Assembly (NCBI GenBank): GCA_937910385.1
Contig: CALEPT010000109.1
Coordinates: 1 to 13,233, forward strand
Direction: 5' to 3'
Length of the DNA: 13,233 bases
Source: an uncultured Ruminococcus sp.
Lineage (GTDB): Bacteria; Bacillota; Clostridia; Oscillospirales; Ruminococcaceae
The number at the start of each line of letters is the position of its first letter. Position 1 is the stretch's first letter. Of this stretch, positions 1-4,984 are shown piece after piece. The notes under the pieces were generated by a model that saw only the letters and a list, made by a program, of their open reading frames with translations, was not told the DNA's origin and did no database searches. A program made the translations under genes and the position numbers.

Positions 1-725
1 CAGATCTTGTTCACAGTCAGAGCGATAGCGTAGAAGGTAGCACCCTTGCGCTTGATGACTTCCGCACCTGCCGTGCGTACCTCTTCCTCTATCACCTCGT
101 GATCTACCTCTGCGTGACCCTCCTCCTTGGCATAGTCAGCAGCAGTAATACCAGCGATATTCGTTATGGACCACGGTATCATTGACGTATCGCCGTGCTC
201 GCCGAAAACATATGCGTGAATGCTGTTCGGGCTGAGTCCGACATGGTCTGCGATGCTCGAACGCAGGCGGGATGTGTCGAGAGCTGTACCCGATCCGATG
301 ACCTGCTGAGGTGTAAGATCGGTGCACTTTAATATAGTATAAGTAATTATATCAACAGGATTGCTTACGACAACATATATAGCATCAGGAGCATATTTAG
401 CTATAAGGGGCATTACTTCCTTTATTATGTTCACATTAGCCTGAGCGAGGTCAAGCCTTGTCTGACCGGGCTTTCTGGCAAGTCCGAGAGTAACCACCAC
501 GATATCGGAATCCGCCGCGTCCTCATACGCTCCGTCACGTATCTCGACATTATAGCCAAAGGAAACTCCCTGGCGTATGTCCATAGCCTCTCCCTTTGCT
601 TTCGCCTTGTTTATATCAACAAGTACAACATCGGAACAGGTTCCGGCAGTTGCGAATGTATAAGCTATAGTAGCGCCGACGTTTCCGGCACCCAGTATCG
701 TTATCTTATTTCCTTTTGCGCCCAT
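1..725 (-). CDS. L-lactate/malate dehydrogenase, 3' end cut off by window edge
   Basis: NAD-dependent 2-hydroxyacid dehydrogenase of the LDH/MDH family, cytosolic, interconverting a 2-oxoacid and a 2-hydroxyacid with NADH. Only 241 residues are present; family members have about 310-320, so roughly 75 C-terminal residues are missing. The Rossmann motif GAGNVG is at residues 12-17, with Asp37 at the end of the second strand (NAD preference). The catalytic set is present: R90 (LDH Arg109), D150 (Asp168), R153 (Arg171) and H177 in GEHGD (His195). GSGTALDTSRLR (144-155) and T230 (LDH Thr246) look LDH-like. R84 in ARKPGQTR, at the position of LDH Gln102, is the malate-type residue, so the substrate is uncertain. 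The start at 725 is supported by GGAGG (732-736, minus strand) 6 bases upstream. It is divergent from argG with its own promoter. The family assignment is very secure; lactate versus malate is not. Confidence 0.93.
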   Translation of the reverse strand, partial: MGAKGNKITILGAGNVGATIAYTFATAGTCSDVVLVDINKAKAKGEAMDIRQGVSFGYNVEIRDGAYEDAADSDIVVVTLGLARKPGQTRLDLAQANVNIIKEVMPLIAKYAPDAIYVVVSNPVDIITYTILKCTDLTPQQVIGSGTALDTSRLRSSIADHVGLSPNSIHAYVFGEHGDTSMIPWSITNIAGITAADYAKEEGHAEVDHEVIEEEVRTAGAEVIKRKGATFYAIALTVNKI

Positions 726-771
726 ATATAAAACCTCCGTAATATGTCTGAAAAGCGACTCGGGACTCATA

Positions 772-789
772 TTGACAGATTAGTAACAA
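772..789 (-). promoter_or_regulatory. Possible Rex operator in the dehydrogenase leader
   Basis: An 18-base imperfect inverted repeat, TTGACAGATTAGTAACAA on the plus strand, has the same length and TTG/CAA ends as the Rex site TTGTTAA-N4-TTAACAA. One half matches 6 of 7 bases (TTGTTAC), the other 4 of 7 (TTGACAG). It would lie about 15-32 bases downstream of the predicted transcription start. Rex, the NADH-sensing repressor, commonly controls fermentative dehydrogenases in Firmicutes. The match is imperfect, so this is a candidate only. Confidence 0.35.
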
Positions 790-810
790 TCCCTTTCTGT
801 ATACATGTTT

Positions 811-838
811 ATTATATCATAAAGTAAAAAAATATCAA
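811..838 (-). promoter_or_regulatory. Sigma-A promoter of the dehydrogenase gene
   Basis: Read on the minus strand, TTGATA (838-833) and a perfect TATAAT (816-811) are separated by 16 bases. Transcription would start near 804, giving a leader of about 80 nt before the ATG at 725. Position, strand and near-consensus boxes fit the dehydrogenase gene. The 16-base spacer is slightly short. Confidence 0.7.
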
Positions 839-903
839 GCATAAACCACTCATTTCTGCAAAAATCGTAATATCGCACAAAAGAGTTGACAATTTTTACC
901 TAT

Positions 904-1029
904 ATTTTAGGTGTGAGGTATTAGATATTAGGATTTAGATCCCGGTGTCCGTCTCAGGACGGATATATTTTTTATTTTCGGTGCAGCCGACATAACACCA
1001 TATCCCCCGGTATCTCAGATCTAATGCCT
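904..1029. repeat. Inverted-repeat element built of degenerate 7-base units
   Basis: Bases 904-938 read as five consecutive heptamers: ATTTTAG, GTGTGAG, GTATTAG, ATATTAG, GATTTAG. The other end (1013-1026) carries two heptamers of the same type on the minus strand (GCATTAG, ATCTGAG). AGGTATTAGAT (916-926) can therefore pair with ATCTAATGCCT (1019-1029), all 11 positions with one G-U. Inside, GGTGT (944-948) can pair with ACACC (995-999), and TCCGTC/GACGGA forms a hairpin. The element looks like a small MITE-like or structured intergenic repeat. It lies upstream of the argG promoter. Heptamers of the same type recur at 4702-4729. Confidence 0.55.
948..978 (+). terminator. Stem-loop with T-rich tail inside the intergenic element
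   Basis: TCCGTC (948-953), loop TCAG, GACGGA (958-963), then TATATTTTTTATTTT. It has the form of a weak intrinsic terminator on the plus strand. No plus-strand gene or clear promoter lies upstream within the region, so it may instead be only the inner hairpin of the repeat element. A TTGACA at 885-890 has no -10 box at a proper distance. Confidence 0.35.
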
Positions 1030-1034
1030 TAAAA

Positions 1035-1047
1035 TGAATATTATTCC
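1035..1047. promoter_or_regulatory. ARG-box-like site 1 upstream of argG
   Basis: TGAATATTATTCC resembles the arginine repressor half-sites TGAAT/ATTCA, but with a 3-base instead of a 4-base centre and one end mismatch. A further half-site ATTCA lies at 1051-1055. It is 40 bases upstream of the consensus box at 1073-1090. It could be an auxiliary operator or chance in AT-rich DNA. Confidence 0.35.
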
Positions 1048-1072
1048 AAAATTCAAGGATATTTTCAAAAAT

Positions 1073-1090
1073 AGTGAATATTTATTCAAA
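1073..1090. promoter_or_regulatory. ARG box (ArgR/AhrC operator) of the argG promoter
   Basis: AGTGAATATTTATTCAAA matches every fixed position of the 18-base ARG box consensus WNTGAATWWWWATTCANW. It ends 5 bases before the -35 hexamer of the argG promoter, where a bound repressor could block RNA polymerase. This implies arginine-dependent control of argG, and of whatever is co-transcribed with it. The argR gene is not in this window. Confidence 0.8.
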
Positions 1091-1095
1091 CCCCC

Positions 1096-1123
1096 TTGAC
1101 ATTGCCGTTCCGCTGTGTATAAT
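1096..1123 (+). promoter_or_regulatory. Sigma-A promoter of argG
   Basis: A perfect TTGACA (1096-1101) and a perfect TATAAT (1118-1123) are separated by 16 bases. The start would be near 1130, giving a leader of about 45 nt to the ATG at 1176. Because this promoter lies inside the 5' extension of the argG reading frame, upstream in-frame starts such as the GTG at 1074 cannot be used from it. Confidence 0.88.
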
Positions 1124-1125
1124 AG

Positions 1126-1165
1126 TATTATCACGTATTTTCACGTCCTATGGACGTTCAGGAGG
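1126..1165 (+). promoter_or_regulatory. argG leader: tandem repeat, hairpin and ribosome binding site
   Basis: The short leader contains two tandem copies of TATT[A/T]TCACG (1126-1135 and 1136-1145). It then has a 6-bp hairpin, ACGTCC-TAT-GGACGT (1143-1157). AGGAGG (1160-1165), 10 bases before the ATG at 1176, decides the argG start. The hairpin ends 2 bases before the ribosome binding site, so it could affect translation or mRNA stability. No T-box or arginine riboswitch is recognisable. Confidence 0.5.
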
Positions 1166-1175
1166 TATATTTATT

Positions 1176-2414
1176 ATGGCAAACAAAAAAGATATCAAAA
1201 AGGTAGTTCTCGCTTATTCCGGCGGTCTTGATACTTCTATCATTATTCCGTGGCTCAAGGAAAATTACAATAACTGCGAAGTCATCGCCGTTTCAGGAGA
1301 CGTTGGTCAGGGCACAGAGCTCGACGGTCTTGAGGAAAAGGCTATCAAGACAGGCGCTTCCAAGCTCTATATAGAGGACTTGAAGGAAGAATTCATTCAG
1401 GATTACGTTTATCCCACAGTTCAGGCAGGTGCTATCTATGAGAACCGCTATATGCTCGGTACTTCGTTTGCCCGTCCGATCATCGCTAAAAGGATCGCTG
1501 AGATCGCTATAAAGGAAGGTGCAGATGCTATCTGCCACGGCTGCACAGGTAAAGGCAACGATCAGGTGCGCTTTGAGCTCGCTATCAAGGCTTTTGCTCC
1601 CGATATGCAGATAATCGCTCCGTGGAGGGAATGGGATATCAAATCGCGAGATCAGGAGATAGACTACGCCGAGGCTCACAATATCCCCCTCAAGATAAAC
1701 AGAGAGACAAATTACTCCAAGGATAAGAACATCTGGCACCTCTCACACGAGGGCCTCGACCTTGAGGATCCCGCAAACGAGCCGCAGTACGAGAAGCCCG
1801 GCTTCCTCGAAATGGGCGTTTCACCCATCGACGCTCCCGACAAGCCCACATATATCACTATCCACTTCGAGAAGGGCATTCCCACTAAGCTCGACGGCAA
1901 GGAGCTCAGCGGCGTTGAAATGGTTTCCGCACTCAACAAGCTCGGCGGTGAGAACGGTATCGGTCTTGCAGACCTCGTCGAGAACCGTCTTGTCGGCATG
2001 AAGTCCAGAGGTGTTTATGAGACTCCCGGCGGTGCTATCCTCTATCACGCTCACGAGGTTCTCGAAACTATCACTATCGACAAAGAAACTGCACGTATCA
2101 AGCAGTATCTCGGCATAAAGTTTGCAGATATCGTATACAACGGTCAGTGGTACACTCCCCTCCGCGAGGCTCTCAGCGCTTTCGTTACAGAGACCCAGAA
2201 GACCGTTACAGGTGACGTTAAGCTGAAGCTCTACAAGGGCAATATCATCAACGCAGGCGTGACATCACCCTATACTCTCTACGACGAGGAGGTCGCTACC
2301 TTCGACGAGGACGAGGTTTACAATCAGGCAGATGCAGCAGGCTTCATCAACCTCTTCGGTCTCCCGATAAAGGTAAAGGCTCAGCTCGACAAAAAGAGAG
2401 AGCAGAACAAGTAA
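1176..2414 (+). CDS. argG: Argininosuccinate synthase
   Basis: Joins citrulline and aspartate with ATP to give argininosuccinate, the first of the two last steps of arginine synthesis; cytosolic, usually a homotetramer. The protein is 412 residues, close to the usual 400-415 of the common bacterial type. The ATP-pyrophosphatase P-loop AYSGGLDTS is at 13-21 and the signature GCTGKGNDQVRFE at 122-134. The ATG at 1176 is chosen because AGGAGG precedes it by 10 bases. The frame is open back to 1074, but that stretch holds the ARG box and promoter. It is the first gene of the plus-strand run, under a consensus promoter with an ARG box. Codon use is strongly biased (CTC for Leu, GGC/GGT for Gly), as in a highly expressed gene. 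A hairpin follows the stop. The identification is very secure. Confidence 0.98.
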   Translation: MANKKDIKKVVLAYSGGLDTSIIIPWLKENYNNCEVIAVSGDVGQGTELDGLEEKAIKTGASKLYIEDLKEEFIQDYVYPTVQAGAIYENRYMLGTSFARPIIAKRIAEIAIKEGADAICHGCTGKGNDQVRFELAIKAFAPDMQIIAPWREWDIKSRDQEIDYAEAHNIPLKINRETNYSKDKNIWHLSHEGLDLEDPANEPQYEKPGFLEMGVSPIDAPDKPTYITIHFEKGIPTKLDGKELSGVEMVSALNKLGGENGIGLADLVENRLVGMKSRGVYETPGGAILYHAHEVLETITIDKETARIKQYLGIKFADIVYNGQWYTPLREALSAFVTETQKTVTGDVKLKLYKGNIINAGVTSPYTLYDEEVATFDEDEVYNQADAAGFINLFGLPIKVKAQLDKKREQNK

Positions 2415-2420
2415 TTCGCT

Positions 2421-2465
2421 ATTGCTAATTTACAGGCAGGGGAGCCTTCTCCTGCCTGTTGCAAT
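2421..2465 (+). terminator. Hairpin after argG, weak or partial terminator
   Basis: ACAGGCAG (2432-2439) pairs with CTGCCTGT (2452-2459), and GAG/CTC closes an inner helix around the loop CCTT. ATTGC (2421-2425) and GCAAT (2461-2465) extend the stem across an internal loop. It lies 6 bases after the argG stop. No good T-run follows, so termination may be partial and some read-through into argH is possible. Confidence 0.5.
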
Positions 2466-2544
2466 TTAGATGCGTTATTGCGATAAATCGGGATCTATCG
2501 GTTTTCTTTCATAGATTATGATAAAATCAGGAAGAAGGATTTAT

Positions 2545-2871
2545 ATGCTATTTTCTAAAAGAATAGCCAAGTATTTCATAATCGTTTTTACCGCAGCAAT
2601 GATGACTTCTCTTGTAGGTTGTAACGATGTAAAATACGAGAAAGAATATCAAAGCGAATCACCATCGGGAGAGAAAGCGGTTACAGTGAAAGTCGATTAT
2701 GTTAGCCGTCCGGATGTATTTTACAATGATGAATGTATTTTTGAATATGACGGCTCTGGATTTTCTGAAACGGTATATTGGAATGTAGAGTGGATATCGG
2801 AGAATGAGATCAGATTGCATCTTGATAGCTATAACGGAGAAGATTACAGTATAAAGATTCCTGATGAATGA
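2545..2871 (+). CDS. Small putative lipoprotein, function unknown
   Basis: A 108-residue predicted lipoprotein. The N-terminus (MLFSKRIAKYF) is basic, followed by a hydrophobic segment (residues 10-24) and the lipobox LVGC with Cys26, so it is probably anchored on the outer face of the membrane. The mature part is acidic and beta-rich. The SPSGEKAVTVKV stretch followed by a YWNVEWISENEI block recalls small secreted DUF5412-like proteins; that resemblance is from memory and tentative. The start at 2545 is preferred over the in-frame ATG at 2518 because AAGGA (2535-2539) lies 5 bases upstream and it gives a proper signal peptide. The gene is more AT-rich and lacks the codon bias of argG and argH, so it may be a later insertion. 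No clear promoter is seen; a lone TATGAT is at 2517-2522. A role in arginine synthesis is not indicated. Confidence 0.7.
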   Translation: MLFSKRIAKYFIIVFTAAMMTSLVGCNDVKYEKEYQSESPSGEKAVTVKVDYVSRPDVFYNDECIFEYDGSGFSETVYWNVEWISENEIRLHLDSYNGEDYSIKIPDE

Positions 2872-2877
2872 TATTCA
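2865..2877. promoter_or_regulatory. ARG-box-like palindrome upstream of argH
   Basis: TGAATGATATTCA has both repressor half-sites (TGAAT and ATTCA) but a 3-base centre instead of 4, the same spacing as the weak site at 1035-1047. It overlaps the stop codon of the lipoprotein gene and lies about 200 bases before argH. No convincing promoter was found next to it, so it may be coincidental. Confidence 0.25.
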
Positions 2878-3060
2878 AAATTTAATATTGGGAGAATCCT
2901 GCCAGCGGGAGTTCCCCGTAAATTCTGATTTATTCAAGTATTACCGTAAGCGAAAGCAGACTATCCTTTTTGCATAAAGCGAGCGAGTTTACGAGCGAGA
3001 GCGTGGAAATGGCCGAGCTGATTCAGCTCGAATTGTGATTTATAGTAATAACACTGAAGT
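2872..3060. other. argH upstream region: GAGCGAG repeats and a hairpin
   Basis: No gene is seen in these bases. They contain two direct GAGCGAG copies (2981-2987, 2993-2999) in a GCGAGCGAG-rich stretch. A hairpin CGAGCTG-ATT-CAGCTCG (3014-3030) follows, without a T-tract. No sigma-A promoter with acceptable boxes and spacing was found before argH. It is therefore unclear whether argH depends on read-through from argG. The segment looks like a genome-specific intergenic repeat, which only a genome comparison can confirm. Confidence 0.4.
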
Positions 3061-3074
3061 AAAGGAGAAAAAAT

Positions 3075-4454
3075 ATGGCTGATATGATGTGGGCAGGAAG
3101 ATTCTCAAAGCAGGTCGATGAGACCGTCAACGCTTTCAACTCTTCAATTGCCTTTGACGGGCGTATGTACCGCCACGATATACAGGGCAGTATCGCCCAC
3201 GCCACTATGCTGGGCGACTGCGGCATAATCACCAAGGAGGACAGTCTCAAAATTATCGAGGGTCTGAAAGGCATTCTCGCCGATATCGACTCGGGTTCGC
3301 TTGAACTCGCCCCCTCCGCAGAGGATATCCATATGTTCGTCGAGGCAGAGCTTACAAAACGCCTCGGAGACGTCGGAAAGAGGCTCCACACATCGCGCTC
3401 GCGCAACGATCAAGTGGCAGTCGATCTCAGACTCTATCTGCGCGACGGGATAGACGAGATATATGCACTCGTCAAGGAACTCGCCGTGACTCTCGTTAAC
3501 ATGGCAAAGGAGCACACCGAGACCGTTATGCCGGGCTACACGCACCTCCAGCGCGCTCAGCCGATAACCCTCGCACACCACCTCATGGCATACGTCTGGA
3601 TGCTGCTGCGCGACATGGAACGCCTGCAGGACGCCGCAAAGAGAATGAACTACTGCCCCCTCGGCAGCGGAGCTCTCGCCGGAACTACCTACAAGACCAA
3701 CCGTCAGCAGACCTCCGACCTTCTTGGTTTTACGGCTCCCATGCCCAACAGCCTCGACGGTGTTTCCGACCGCGATTACTGCGTGGAGCTGTGCTGTGCG
3801 CTGTCGCTGCTCATGACTCACCTGTCGCGTTTTTCCGAGGAAATAATCCTGTGGTGCTCGTGGGAGTTCAAGTTCGTTGAGCTCGACGACGCATTCGCTA
3901 CGGGCAGCTCCATAATGCCGCAGAAGAAAAACCCGGACGTTACTGAGCTCATACGCGGAAAGACAGGGCGCGTGAACGGTGACCTCATAACGCTTCTCAC
4001 CATGATGAAGGGACTCCCCCTCGCTTACAACAAGGATATGCAGGAGGACAAGGAGGCTATCTTCGATGCAGTGGACAATGTAAAACTCTGCGTTAAGACG
4101 TTCACTCCCATGCTCTCGACTATGAGAGTGCTCAAGGACAATATGCGCAACGCCGCCGCACGCGGCTTCATCAACGCCACGGACTGCGCAGATTACCTCG
4201 TGAAGAAGGGAATGCCGTTCCGCGACGCTTACAAGATAACGGGAACTCTCGTTGCGCAGTGCATTGAGCACGGACTCACGCTCGAAACACTGCCGATAGC
4301 GGACTACAAGGCTATGACGGAGCTCTTCGACGAGGAGGTTTACGAGGCTATAAGCCTTGACACCTGCGTCAGAGAGCGCAAGTCCGAGGGAGGTCCCTCC
4401 CCCGACGCTGTGAAGCAGCAGATAGCCCTCGCAGAAAAGGCTCTGGGACTTTGA
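3075..4454 (+). CDS. argH: Argininosuccinate lyase
   Basis: Splits argininosuccinate into arginine and fumarate, the last step of the pathway; a cytosolic homotetramer of the fumarase/aspartase superfamily. At 459 residues it has the usual family length. Superfamily motifs are visible: HTSRSRNDQ at 105-113, GYTHLQ at 154-159 with the conserved His157, and the flexible signature loop GSSIMPQKKNP at 277-287, which carries the catalytic serine. The start at 3075 is fixed by AAAGGAGAA (3061-3069) 5 bases upstream, and MWAGRF near the N-terminus is typical. Codon use is biased and similar to argG. The stop is followed after one base by the next ATG, so the small membrane protein gene is probably translationally coupled. 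Confidence 0.98.
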   Translation: MADMMWAGRFSKQVDETVNAFNSSIAFDGRMYRHDIQGSIAHATMLGDCGIITKEDSLKIIEGLKGILADIDSGSLELAPSAEDIHMFVEAELTKRLGDVGKRLHTSRSRNDQVAVDLRLYLRDGIDEIYALVKELAVTLVNMAKEHTETVMPGYTHLQRAQPITLAHHLMAYVWMLLRDMERLQDAAKRMNYCPLGSGALAGTTYKTNRQQTSDLLGFTAPMPNSLDGVSDRDYCVELCCALSLLMTHLSRFSEEIILWCSWEFKFVELDDAFATGSSIMPQKKNPDVTELIRGKTGRVNGDLITLLTMMKGLPLAYNKDMQEDKEAIFDAVDNVKLCVKTFTPMLSTMRVLKDNMRNAAARGFINATDCADYLVKKGMPFRDAYKITGTLVAQCIEHGLTLETLPIADYKAMTELFDEEVYEAISLDTCVRERKSEGGPSPDAVKQQIALAEKALGL

Positions 4455-4455
4455 T

Positions 4456-4707
4456 ATGAATAAAAAGGACATCACCTTCACCATAGGTCTTACAATACTT
4501 ATGGGAGTAATATGGGCTCTCGGTGAGCTCGTTATGGGACTATGGGTAGCAGTCATACCGAAGGCACACATCTTCTGGCTCGTCGGGATAATCGTCGTTA
4601 CTCTTGCCATTAGCGTGTGGCACTCTATGATAGAGGACGAATCCGATCTCGAAGACCCGAAGCGAGCAAAATACCGGCGGAAAACGCAGAAGAGAAAGAA
4701 GAAATAA
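4456..4707 (+). CDS. Small two-helix membrane protein with basic tail, unknown
   Basis: An 83-residue protein of unknown function. Two hydrophobic segments (about residues 8-33 and 38-56) are joined by a short turn with Pro35. An acidic patch follows (EDESDLEDP, 60-68), then a very basic C-terminal tail of 15 residues (69-83) rich in Lys and Arg. The tail would be expected on the cytoplasmic side, with both termini inside. The ATG lies one base after the argH stop and has only a poor ribosome binding site, so translation probably depends on ribosomes finishing argH. No catalytic motif is seen. It could be a real conserved companion of argH or an ORFan; the hydrophobic pattern and coupling argue for a real gene. 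Confidence 0.65.
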   Translation: MNKKDITFTIGLTILMGVIWALGELVMGLWVAVIPKAHIFWLVGIIVVTLAISVWHSMIEDESDLEDPKRAKYRRKTQKRKKK

Positions 4708-4729
4708 GATATCAGGTGTTAGGTTGCAG
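4702..4729 (+). repeat. Second array of degenerate 7-base units
   Basis: Overlapping the end of the small membrane protein gene, the sequence reads AAATAAG, ATATCAG, GTGTTAG, GTTGCAG. These are the same kind of heptamers as at 904-938, with consensus near RTRTTAG. The array leads directly into the multi-hairpin element. The units are degenerate and the first one is inside coding sequence, so the boundaries are approximate. Confidence 0.4.
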
Positions 4730-4744
4730 GAATATAAAATGGGA

Positions 4745-4950
4745 TGCCAAAGGGGTCACCCCTTTGGCAGGGTGCAGGGACAGCGTCCCTGCCGGGGTGT
4801 GGGGCAAAGCCTCACATTCCACAAAGCGCTCCTCAAAGGGTGAATTTCAAAACAGTCCAGTGGACTGTTTTGAAAGAGGGAACGCACTGCAAGAGAGGGC
4901 GCTCCCTACAATTTGACACCGGTGGGATGTCGAGGCCGCTGTCCCCTACA
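4745..4950. repeat. Multi-hairpin palindromic intergenic element
   Basis: Five successive inverted repeats fill the argC upstream region. (1) 4745-4769: 11-bp stem TGCCAAAGGGG/CCCCTTTGGCA, loop TCA. (2) 4774-4792: 8-bp stem GCAGGGAC/GTCCCTGC, loop AGC. (3) 4798-4816: TGTGGGGC/GCCTCACA, loop AAA, one G-U. (4) 4845-4875: perfect 15-bp arms, TTTCAAAACAGTCCA on the left, around a single G. (5) 4877-4907: 8 pairs with one mismatch. A GC-rich stretch ending CCCCTACA follows. No T-tract follows any stem, so it is not an ordinary terminator. It resembles the dispersed palindromic repeats of gut Clostridia (from memory). If transcribed it would be a large structured RNA spacer ahead of argC. Confidence 0.75.
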
Positions 4951-4984
4951 GTCAATAACCAACATCACAGAAAGGACAAATGCT

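Noticed and set aside
885..923. TTGACA at 885-890 as a plus-strand promoter
   Set aside because: No acceptable -10 hexamer 16-18 bases downstream; TATATT at 901-906 is only 10 bases away.
1074..1175. Upstream 34-codon extension of argG
   Set aside because: It contains the ARG box, the promoter and the predicted transcription start, and the family N-terminus and AGGAGG fit the ATG at 1176.
1124..1175. T-box or arginine riboswitch in the argG leader
   Set aside because: The leader is about 45 nt and lacks any T-box sequence or complex fold; control is explained by the ARG box.
3144..4610. A 488-codon open frame on the minus strand across argH
   Set aside because: It lies antisense to a textbook argH with all motifs. 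Its translation is Leu-, His- and Arg-rich without family features, and it arises from the biased codon use of argH.
4745..4907. CRISPR array or terminator cluster before argC
   Set aside because: The hairpins differ from one another, with no repeat-spacer pattern, and none has a T-tract.
4617..4984. Overlapping open frames across the palindromic element and the 5' extension of argC
   Set aside because: They are translations of hairpin repeats with no ribosome binding site; argC starts at 4985.
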